A DNA stretch of 5,581 nt from Elusimicrobiota bacterium. Its GTDB lineage: Bacteria; Elusimicrobiota; Elusimicrobia; 2-02-FULL-39-32. The DNA lies in contig JAHFCA010000107.1 of assembly GCA_023249715.1 (NCBI GenBank), forward strand, positions 1 through 5,581, written 5' to 3'. Positions 1 through 5,242 of this stretch are shown piece after piece. The notes beneath the pieces were generated by a model. That model saw nothing but the letters and a program-made list of their open reading frames with translations. It did no database searches and had not been told where the DNA came from. A program made the position numbers and the translations under genes. Positions within the stretch are counted from its first letter, which is position 1. The number at the start of each line of letters is the position of its first letter.

Positions 1-257
1 GGTCCATGGCTTACAAACTTTTACGAGCGCGCCTCTATGATAAAGAACAAGAAAAATTGCGCGCCGCCATGGAGAAGCATTATGACGACAAAGGGGACAT
101 CTCCTGGGGAAACCAAATTCGCTCTTACGTCTTTATGCCCTATCAAATGGTAAAAGATTTAAGAACGGGAATAGAGAGCTCCCAGGTTCAAAAAGTAATG
201 GATGGGGAAATAGACCTATTCATGCGCGCTTACCTTTCTTCCAAAAAAGGAAAATGA
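1..257 (+). CDS. prfB: Peptide chain release factor 2, C-terminal part (5' end outside window)
   Basis: This is the last 84 or so residues of class I release factor RF2, which recognises UGA and UAA stop codons on the ribosome and triggers hydrolysis of peptidyl-tRNA. The reading frame is open to the left edge (TCC codon at 3-5, then ATG at 6), so the ATG at position 6 is internal, not a start. The family signature is clear: a KLLRARLYD helix, then SWGNQIRSYVF (the conserved GWG-QIRSYV block of RF1/RF2) and PYQMVKDLRTG. The VKDLRTG-(E)-ss wording and the ending VMDGEIDLFMRAYL match RF2 rather than RF1. The catalytic GGQ loop, the SPF stop-recognition motif and any programmed +1 frameshift site lie upstream of the window. 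The gene ends in TGA at 255-257, and this stop also supplies the TG of a promoter-like motif for the next gene. It is a housekeeping gene and marks the left border of the glycan-type cluster. Confidence 0.95.
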   Translation, partial: SMAYKLLRARLYDKEQEKLRAAMEKHYDDKGDISWGNQIRSYVFMPYQMVKDLRTGIESSQVQKVMDGEIDLFMRAYLSSKKGK

Positions 258-263
258 TATATT
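255..263 (+). promoter_or_regulatory. Putative extended -10 promoter before the E1 alpha gene
   Basis: TGATATATT fits the extended -10 form TGn-TATAAT, with hexamer TATATT at 258-263 (5 of 6 matches). The TGA is the prfB stop codon. The hexamer ends 9 nt before the ATG at 273. A purine start at G269 (6 nt past the hexamer) would give a leader of only 4 nt. No Shine-Dalgarno sequence lies before the ATG, which agrees with a nearly leaderless message. There is no good -35: TTTCTT at 235-240 has the right 17-nt spacing but poor identity. The same layout recurs at 3006 and 5222, which is the main support. Confidence 0.45.
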
Positions 264-272
264 TATAAGTTC

Positions 273-1244
273 ATGCAAACTTATACCGTAACGTCGCAAT
301 TGGCTTTAGAAATTTACAAATCTTTAGTTCGTTGCAGAAAATTCGAAGAGAAGATTGTGGAGCTTTATCCCGAACAGCAGATAAAGTGCCCCACGCATCT
401 TTCTTTGGGGCAAGAAGGGGTTGCCGCGGGAGTTTGCGCCGCTTTAACAAACGGGGATAAAATTTTTAGCACCCACCGTTGCCATAGCCACACCGTTGCC
501 AAAGGAGCCAATTTTAAACCGCTCATGGCGGAGCTATACGGCAAAGTAACGGGATGTTGTCGCGGCAAAGGGGGCTCCATGCATTTCTTGGCTCCGGAAG
601 TGGGCGCCATGGGAGCTTCTGCCATCGTAGCGGGGTCCATTCCTCTAGCTGTAGGAGCGGCGCTCGCAGCCCAAATGAAGGGAGAAAAAACTGTTTCTGT
701 CGCCTTCTTCGGAGATGGAGCGGTAGAACAAGGACCTTTTCATGAAAGCTTAAATTTTTCCGCATTAAAAAAATTACCCATCCTCTTTATTTGCGAAAAC
801 AACGGCCTCGCCACCTGCACTCCCATCTCTAAACGACAAGCGCATGGGAATATTTCTAAAAGAGCGGAAGGATATGGCCTTCCTGGAATTAAAGTGGATG
901 GAAACAATGTTATAGAAGTATGGAACGCGGCGAGCGGCGCCGCGCAACGAGCAAAAAATGGGGAAGGCCCCACTTTAATAGAGGCCCTTTGCTACCGCTG
1001 GAAAGAACATGTGGGACCGAACTATGACCATCACCTGGGTTTTAGAACTAAAGAGGAAGTAGAAACAAATATTAAAAAATGTCCTATTCAACGATTTTTA
1101 GATACCGCTCTCGAAAAAAATTGGTTCACACTAGAAACCGCTAAAAAAATAGAGGATGCGATCCAAAACGAATTGAACGCAGCGGTGGTTTTTGCCAAAG
1201 AGAGCCCGTTTCCAAAAGAAGAAGAGATTTTTGCGGGAGTATAA
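273..1244 (+). CDS. TPP-dependent 2-oxoacid dehydrogenase E1 component, alpha subunit
   Basis: This is the alpha chain of an alpha2beta2 E1 enzyme of the pyruvate/acetoin/branched-chain 2-oxoacid dehydrogenase type, which decarboxylates a 2-oxoacid on thiamine diphosphate. The length (323 aa) is normal for the family. Residues 67-73 (THRCHSH) followed by VAKG form the conserved active-site loop, and GCCRGKGGSMH follows. The TPP/Mg motif begins GDGAVEQG at 147-154 and closes with ENN at 175-177, the expected spacing of about 30 residues. Where classical E1 alpha has its regulatory loop, this protein has YRWKEHVGPNYDHHLGFR (241-258), rich in His. I associate this loop with E1 homologues encoded in glycan clusters, though from memory only. 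The start at 273 gives the usual helical N-terminus (EIYKSLVRCRKFEEKI). The stop TAA overlaps the ATG of the beta gene by one base. No lipoyl E2 or E3 gene is nearby, so the acyl acceptor is open. Substrate cannot be told from sequence: pyruvate is plausible but unproven. Confidence 0.92.
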   Translation: MQTYTVTSQLALEIYKSLVRCRKFEEKIVELYPEQQIKCPTHLSLGQEGVAAGVCAALTNGDKIFSTHRCHSHTVAKGANFKPLMAELYGKVTGCCRGKGGSMHFLAPEVGAMGASAIVAGSIPLAVGAALAAQMKGEKTVSVAFFGDGAVEQGPFHESLNFSALKKLPILFICENNGLATCTPISKRQAHGNISKRAEGYGLPGIKVDGNNVIEVWNAASGAAQRAKNGEGPTLIEALCYRWKEHVGPNYDHHLGFRTKEEVETNIKKCPIQRFLDTALEKNWFTLETAKKIEDAIQNELNAAVVFAKESPFPKEEEIFAGV

Positions 1245-1246
1245 TG
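1235..1246 (+). promoter_or_regulatory. TAATG translational coupling site with GGGAG ribosome binding site
   Basis: The alpha-subunit stop TAA (1242-1244) and the beta-subunit ATG (1244-1246) share one A. GGGAG at 1235-1239 lies 4 nt before the ATG. This is the only complete-gene start in the window with a recognisable Shine-Dalgarno-like sequence, although the spacing is short. The arrangement suits stop-restart translation and equal amounts of the two chains of one alpha2beta2 enzyme. Confidence 0.7.
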
Positions 1247-2296
1247 GCGAGAGAAATTAGTTATAAAGCGGCGATCAGCGAAGCCCATGTTCAATCCATG
1301 GAGATGGATCCGAATGTATTTATTATGGGAGTGGGCGCGGCCGATCCCACAGGGATTTTTGGAACCACTGTGGAAGCGTCTAAAAAATTTGGACCGGCGC
1401 GCGTATTCGATACCCCATTATCAGAAGCTACTTTAACCGGCGCTGGCATAGGGGCGGCTCTTTGCGGAATGAAACCGGTCTTAATCCATGCGAGAAATGA
1501 TTTTCTCCTTCTAACCATGGACCAAATTGTGAATCATGCCGCTAAATGGAACTATATGGCGGGCGGGCAATTTAAAGTTCCCTTTCTTATCCGCGCCATT
1601 GTGGGAAGAGGGTGGGGACAAGCCGCCCAACATTCCCAAAGCCTGCAGGCACTCTTCGCCCATATTCCCGGGCTTCAAGTAATTATGCCCACATTCCCTT
1701 ACGACGCGAAAGGGCTCATTCTTTCTAGTCTGCAATCGAACCATGCGACAATTTGCATTGAACACCGTTGGCTCTACGAAAAGAGCGGCCCCGTTCCTCA
1801 GGAACCTTACACAATTCCGATGGGGGAAGGAAACATTGTAAAAAAAGGAAAAGATGTCACTGTCATCGCTATTTCTCACATGGTTTTAGAAGCGTTGACG
1901 GCGGCGGAAACCTGTAGTAAAGAGAATATAGATATCGAAATTATAGACCCCCGCTGCTTAAGACCTCTGGACGAAAGTTTAATTTTGGAATCGGTTAAAA
2001 AGACCGGCCGTTTGGTCATTGCGGATACATCGTGGAAAAGTTGCGGCATCAGCGCCGAAATTGCCGCCCTCGCGAGTGAAAAAGCGTTTGAATTTCTAAA
2101 AGCGCCCATCATTCGCATTACACTCCCCGATGCGCCCACTCCCTGCAGTTCCGTTTTAGAAAACGCCTACTATCCAAACCATAAAAATATCGCGGAAGCG
2201 GCAAAGAGTTTGGTTTTAGGCAAACCCGCAAAGAACGATAACGATATTTTTTCTCACAAAATAGAGAGAGAAAAAGAATTTTCCGGCCCTTTTTAA
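1244..2296 (+). CDS. TPP-dependent 2-oxoacid dehydrogenase E1 component, beta subunit
   Basis: This is the partner chain of the preceding E1 alpha. It has the transketolase-like pyrimidine-binding domain (about residues 4-180) followed by the transketolase C-terminal domain (about 200-325). Key blocks seen are DTPLSEAT (56-63), where E61 aligns with the Glu that activates the TPP aminopyrimidine; MDQIVNHAAKWNYMAGGQ; GRGWGQAAQHSQS with H130; and FAHIPGLQVIMP. The C-terminal domain carries RPLDESLI and KKTGRLVIAD. At the N-terminal motif usually written GE(D/E)-V, this protein reads GVGAADPTGIFGTT (29-42), so the common Glu is Val30. The DPTGIFGTT wording matches my memory of E1 beta proteins encoded beside surface-sugar genes. 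At 350 aa it exceeds the usual length of about 325 because of a charged C-terminal tail of roughly 25 residues. Its start overlaps the alpha gene by one base. I infer an E1 that works without its own dehydrogenase complex; the product is unknown. Confidence 0.92.
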   Translation: MAREISYKAAISEAHVQSMEMDPNVFIMGVGAADPTGIFGTTVEASKKFGPARVFDTPLSEATLTGAGIGAALCGMKPVLIHARNDFLLLTMDQIVNHAAKWNYMAGGQFKVPFLIRAIVGRGWGQAAQHSQSLQALFAHIPGLQVIMPTFPYDAKGLILSSLQSNHATICIEHRWLYEKSGPVPQEPYTIPMGEGNIVKKGKDVTVIAISHMVLEALTAAETCSKENIDIEIIDPRCLRPLDESLILESVKKTGRLVIADTSWKSCGISAEIAALASEKAFEFLKAPIIRITLPDAPTPCSSVLENAYYPNHKNIAEAAKSLVLGKPAKNDNDIFSHKIEREKEFSGPF

Positions 2297-2308
2297 AACT
2301 ACGCCTCC

Positions 2309-3001
2309 ATGTCTTCACTAACCGTCGTTGTCCCCGCCCTAAATGAAGAAAAAAATATAGACGCTACTGTTACTAGCTTAGTTCCATTGTTAGAAAAAGT
2401 TTTTGACGACTATCAAATTCTTGTTTTTGATGATGCCAGCCGGGATAGGACCGGTGAAATTGCGGATTCTTTGGCTGTAAAAAACCGAAAAGTTCAGGTC
2501 ATTCACAACCCTCAAACCATGGGATTGGGTTACAATTATAAAAAGGGAGTGGAGTTGGCAAAGAAAGATTACATCATTATGGTTCCCGGCGACAACGAAA
2601 TTACAATAGAATCCCTTCAGACCATATTTCAACATTTAGGGGAGAAAGATATTGTCGTCCCTTATACAAACAACATGGAGGTTCGTCCTCTCTACCGCAG
2701 ACTTCTTTCCAAAACGTATACGTGGACGAATAATCTTTTATTTAGAACAAATTTAATTTATTTTAATGGCCCCGTAGTCCATAAAAGAGAACTGCTGCAA
2801 AAAATTGACATCAGAACAAATAGTTTTGCCTATCAAACTGAAATTCTGGTAAAGATGATTCACAATGGCTGCAGTTATGTGGAAGTTCCCATCTATATAA
2901 AAGAGAGGACATTGGGGAAATCGAATGCCCTTCGCATGAAAAATATAGTTCGAGTTTTTAAATCCACTTTGGACCTCCTAAAACATATCTATTTTAAATA
3001 A
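2309..3001 (+). CDS. Family 2 glycosyltransferase, DPM1/polyprenyl-phosphate-sugar synthase-like
   Basis: This is a GT-A fold glycosyltransferase of family GT2, 230 aa, the length of a single catalytic domain of the dolichyl-phosphate-mannose-synthase type. VVVPALNEEKNI near the N-terminus and DDASRDRTGEIAD (D41-D42 onward) form the nucleotide-sugar-binding half. At the metal-binding position expected to read DxD, the protein has VPGDNE (92-97), so only D95 and E97 are acidic. PYTNNMEVRPLYRR and YFNGPVVHKRELL follow, then an IKERTLGKSNALR stretch resembling the R-x-x-GxSK element of DPM1 proteins. I see no transmembrane helix, GtrA-like domain or signal peptide, so it is probably cytosolic or loosely membrane-bound. 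It likely transfers a sugar from a nucleotide or lipid donor to a polyprenyl phosphate or glycan, but donor and acceptor are unknown. It begins 12 nt after the E1 beta stop, in the same frame, with no Shine-Dalgarno sequence, so it may be read by reinitiation from the E1 transcript. Confidence 0.88.
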   Translation: MSSLTVVVPALNEEKNIDATVTSLVPLLEKVFDDYQILVFDDASRDRTGEIADSLAVKNRKVQVIHNPQTMGLGYNYKKGVELAKKDYIIMVPGDNEITIESLQTIFQHLGEKDIVVPYTNNMEVRPLYRRLLSKTYTWTNNLLFRTNLIYFNGPVVHKRELLQKIDIRTNSFAYQTEILVKMIHNGCSYVEVPIYIKERTLGKSNALRMKNIVRVFKSTLDLLKHIYFK

Positions 3002-3005
3002 TTTT

Positions 3006-3014
3006 TGATACAAT
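3006..3014 (+). promoter_or_regulatory. Putative extended -10 promoter before the radical SAM gene
   Basis: TGATACAAT fits the extended -10 form TGn-TATAAT, with hexamer TACAAT at 3009-3014 (5 of 6 matches). It lies in the 22-bp gap after the GT2 stop. The hexamer ends 9 nt before the ATG at 3024, the same distance as at 273. A start at G3020 (6 nt past the hexamer) or A3021 would give a leader of 3-4 nt. No Shine-Dalgarno sequence and no clear -35 are seen. The TACAAT match and the repeated geometry make this the best of the set. Confidence 0.5.
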
Positions 3015-3023
3015 TTTTAGATT

Positions 3024-4718
3024 ATGGACACCGAACAAACGATAGCTATTTTTAAAGATAACGCGGGCCGCAAAAGCCTGAGGGTGATGTTCATTGAGAT
3101 GATCGTGGAGTTTATCGACCCCATGCAGATTGAGCTGCTTTCGGCTCTCGCCCGGGAACGAGCCAACTGCACCACCTATTTTTCTGTGGAGCAGGAGCAT
3201 GACGTTCGCGCCGATTTAAAACGCATCCAACCTCATGTTGTAGCCCTTTCCGCTAAAACCGGCGGATACCCCATTACTTTAAAATACGCCCGCTGGGCCA
3301 AACAAAACAATCCCAATACCATTGTAGTCGTGGGGGGACCCCATTGCACATTCGACCAAAGCCTCATTGAATACGACGATGTCGACGTGGTCGTGGCCGG
3401 GGAAGCGGATGATGCCTGGGTGGAGCTCTTAGAAAGTATCATGGCGGGGAAAAGCTGTGATACTATTAAAAATATATTTACTAAGAGCAATTGGAAATCT
3501 AAATTTAAGAATGCCACGCAAGTGGAACGGTGGCAGCATATGGCGGATCGTTTAGTAAATTTAGATAAGCTGCCCTATTTGGATCGCGAAATTGTCTACA
3601 CAAGAGTGCCGCACATTGCCAAATTTCCTATGCGTTCGTTTATGACATCCCGCGGCTGCCCATACCAATGCACCTATTGTTTTGAACCCAAATATAATGA
3701 AATGTACCGCGGTAAAGGGCACCCCTATCAACGGTATAGCCCGGAAAGAGTCGTAGAAGAGTTGCGCTATACCATGGAGCGCTATCCCACCCAATTTATT
3801 AAATTTTACGACGATATTTTCTGGATCCATAAGCATTTGGACCAAGAGCCTTGGCTTAAAGAATTTGCCAAACTTTATGGCAAGCACATTAAGCTTCCAT
3901 TCTTTCTTTTAACCCGTTGCAATATTTTAACGGAAGATCATTTAAAACTTTTAAAACCCGCGGGACTCCATTCCATGACCATGTCTATAGAAGCGGGGAA
4001 CGACTATGTCCGCAACGAAGTGATCAAGCGGCATATGTCTCGGGAAGACATCATTCGCGCCTTCCATTTGTGCGATAAATACGGCGTAAAAACTTTTGCG
4101 AATACTATTTTAGGAATACCCGTAAGACCGGAAATATTAAAGGAACAAAAAAAGAGCGCCATCGAAATGGATATTGAATCGGTGCTCATCAATGTGGAAG
4201 CAAAGGTCACGTTCGGAGAATTTACCATTATTTATCCCTATGCCGGCTGCCACTTTAGCGACTATGTGGAAGAAAATAAATGGTTTAACACCAAAGATTT
4301 TGAAAAACTCCACCACTCCTACCAAAGTTGGAGCCCCTTAAATTGTTTTTCTCAAAAAGAAAAAATTCAGCAGTTAAACCTTTCTAGTTTAGGAACGGTT
4401 TGTTTAGCCGTTCCATGGATAACGCCTTGGGTCATAAAATATTTTATGAAGGTGCGCTGGGTTTGGGTTCAAAAATATGTGTACCACTCTTTATATTTTA
4501 TAGCAAAAGGCTACCTTATGATGTTTAAGATTTATCCTATGAACTTAGGCATTTCCAATTTTTGGCATTTAGCTTTAAGAGCCTGGAAAAATGAAGTAAG
4601 CAAACGCTCTCCCGGAGAAAATCTATACGACGACTCTAAGAACACAAGGAATGGATCGAATGGAAAAATATCCAAGGAGACTGCCAGTCCTGCCCTGGAA
4701 GCGGTAGTGCCTCACTAA
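3024..4718 (+). CDS. Radical SAM enzyme with N-terminal cobalamin-binding-like domain
   Basis: This protein (564 aa) has the B12-binding/radical SAM (BchE-like, class B) layout. Residues about 18-150 form a Rossmann-like cobalamin-type domain, with VVVGGPHCTFD (V101 to D111) and VVVAGEADD (122-130). The classical DxHxxG cobalamin-ligand motif is not evident, as is usual in this family. The radical SAM core starts at SRGCPYQCTYC, with the 4Fe-4S ligands C212, C216 and C219. It continues with FIKFYDDIFW, LLTRCNILTEDHLKLLKPAG and the SIEAGN motif, then NTILGIP. Such enzymes methylate unactivated carbons or rearrange substrates using SAM, sometimes with B12; this one's substrate is unknown. Residues about 459-520 are hydrophobic and aromatic (IKYFMKVRWVWVQKYVYHS and neighbours), suggesting membrane or lipid contact. 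The last 35 or so residues are polar and low-complexity. ATG 3024 is preferred over ATG 3087 because of the promoter-like motif; both keep the whole domain. Among glycan genes it probably modifies a sugar or lipid carrier. Confidence 0.9.
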   Translation: MDTEQTIAIFKDNAGRKSLRVMFIEMIVEFIDPMQIELLSALARERANCTTYFSVEQEHDVRADLKRIQPHVVALSAKTGGYPITLKYARWAKQNNPNTIVVVGGPHCTFDQSLIEYDDVDVVVAGEADDAWVELLESIMAGKSCDTIKNIFTKSNWKSKFKNATQVERWQHMADRLVNLDKLPYLDREIVYTRVPHIAKFPMRSFMTSRGCPYQCTYCFEPKYNEMYRGKGHPYQRYSPERVVEELRYTMERYPTQFIKFYDDIFWIHKHLDQEPWLKEFAKLYGKHIKLPFFLLTRCNILTEDHLKLLKPAGLHSMTMSIEAGNDYVRNEVIKRHMSREDIIRAFHLCDKYGVKTFANTILGIPVRPEILKEQKKSAIEMDIESVLINVEAKVTFGEFTIIYPYAGCHFSDYVEENKWFNTKDFEKLHHSYQSWSPLNCFSQKEKIQQLNLSSLGTVCLAVPWITPWVIKYFMKVRWVWVQKYVYHSLYFIAKGYLMMFKIYPMNLGISNFWHLALRAWKNEVSKRSPGENLYDDSKNTRNGSNGKISKETASPALEAVVPH

Positions 4719-4721
4719 ATC

Positions 4722-4738
4722 TGAAAAAAATCTAATTT
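4722..4738 (+). promoter_or_regulatory. Weak AT-rich start-site element before the membrane protein gene
   Basis: TGAAAAAAATCTAATTT sits directly before ATG 4739 and keeps the TGA plus six-base layout of the other gaps (AAAAAA at 4725-4730, 8 nt before the ATG). The hexamer is a poor -10 match. It may be a degenerate promoter, or just an AT-rich, unstructured ribosome landing site. No Shine-Dalgarno sequence is present. I list it because it lines up with the motifs at 255, 3006 and 5222. Confidence 0.2.
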
Positions 4739-5224
4739 ATGAAAGTAAGCGAACACATTGCCTATGGAGGAGCCGCCTCCGTTGCCTTGGCTCCTGTTTT
4801 TGGATTCCAGACCCTCTATTTTTTCTTTGGCTCTCTCTTTATAGATTTAGACCATTATGTCGATTTTCTTTACTATGGGAAATTTAAAAACTGGAGTATT
4901 CCTAAGATGTTTAAATTTCACGGGGTATTCGCTCTTAGTTCTCCCACGGAACCTATCCTTGCTCTGGAAGCGTTTCATACCGTGGAATTTTTTCTCGCAT
5001 GGTTAACCACCGCTTTTATTTTCCAATCCCAGGAGCTTTATTTAGTATTTGGCGGCATGGTTTTTCATTTATTTTTAGATTTATTGAGGCTCTATCAAAA
5101 GAGGAAAATTCATTTTAGAGCGCTCTCGTTTATTGAATATTGGGTTCGCTCAAAACGGATGGTGGCCTATAAAGGCTTCCACCCAGAAAAAATTTTCTGG
5201 CAAGCGTACGAAACCTTAATTTGA
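4739..5224 (+). CDS. Small integral membrane protein, possible DUF457/YdjM-like metal-dependent hydrolase
   Basis: I do not recognise this 161-aa protein with certainty. It has about three hydrophobic segments (near residues 9-35, 78-96 and 100-117) and a basic, aromatic C-terminus. The polar residues set in or beside these segments stand out: H6 (EHIAYGG), D36-L-D38-H39 with D42, E77-AFH80-TVE83, and H110-LFLD114. The order His, D-x-D-H, His-rich centre, H-xxx-D resembles the DUF457/YdjM family of predicted membrane-bound metal-dependent hydrolases, in which these residues would bind a metal. The central HRGxTHS of that family is replaced here by LEAFHTVE, so this may be a divergent branch or a separate family with the same idea. 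It starts 20 bp after the radical SAM gene with no Shine-Dalgarno sequence. Its place among lipid- and sugar-linked genes suggests action on a membrane-bound substrate, perhaps a lipid or polyprenyl intermediate. That role is inference only. Confidence 0.85.
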   Translation: MKVSEHIAYGGAASVALAPVFGFQTLYFFFGSLFIDLDHYVDFLYYGKFKNWSIPKMFKFHGVFALSSPTEPILALEAFHTVEFFLAWLTTAFIFQSQELYLVFGGMVFHLFLDLLRLYQKRKIHFRALSFIEYWVRSKRMVAYKGFHPEKIFWQAYETLI

Positions 5225-5230
5225 TAAAAT
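5222..5230 (+). promoter_or_regulatory. Putative extended -10 promoter before the epimerase gene
   Basis: TGATAAAAT matches the extended -10 form TGn-TATAAT, with hexamer TAAAAT at 5225-5230 (5 of 6 matches). The TGA is the stop codon of the membrane protein gene, as happens at prfB. The hexamer ends 12 nt before ATG 5243. A start at G5236 (again 6 nt past the hexamer) would leave a 7-nt leader. No Shine-Dalgarno sequence or -35 is seen. Confidence 0.45.
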
Positions 5231-5242
5231 CTTTGGCTTAAA

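Noticed and set aside
6..8. ATG at position 6 as the start of a small 83-aa protein
   Set aside because: The frame is open to the left edge and the protein aligns with the inside of RF2, so this Met is internal to a longer gene.
1511..1879. Antisense open frame of 122 codons across the E1 beta gene
   Set aside because: It is a shadow of a strongly conserved enzyme gene on the other strand, with no recognisable motifs and no start signals of its own.
273..2296. Assignment as pdhA/pdhB or acoA/acoB of a classical dehydrogenase complex
   Set aside because: No E2 or E3 gene follows, the active-site loop and N-terminal beta motif differ, and the neighbours are glycan-type genes. A gene symbol would overstate what is known.
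2304..2308. CCTCC directly before the GT2 ATG, identical to the anti-Shine-Dalgarno core
   Set aside because: An mRNA would need the complement of this sequence to pair with 16S rRNA. It cannot act as a ribosome binding site and is probably chance.
3080..3089. GAGGG followed by GTG and ATG as an alternative start of the radical SAM protein at 3087
   Set aside because: The spacing to ATG 3087 is only 2 nt, and the promoter-like motif and short gap point to 3024. The 21 extra residues are outside the domain, so the choice is not certain.
3561..3887. Antisense open frame of 108 codons across the radical SAM core
   Set aside because: It covers the codons of the 4Fe-4S motif region of the true gene and shows no domain of its own.
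4392..4414. Perfect 7-bp inverted repeat GGAACGG / CCGTTCC with a 9-nt loop
   Set aside because: It lies inside the radical SAM coding region, has no T-run after it, and both arms encode normal residues of the reading frame. Most likely chance.
4680..4738. Possible terminator after the radical SAM gene (GC-rich stretch followed by an A-rich run)
   Set aside because: CCAG/CTGG is the only pairing seen and is too short, and the run after it is A, not T, on the coding strand.
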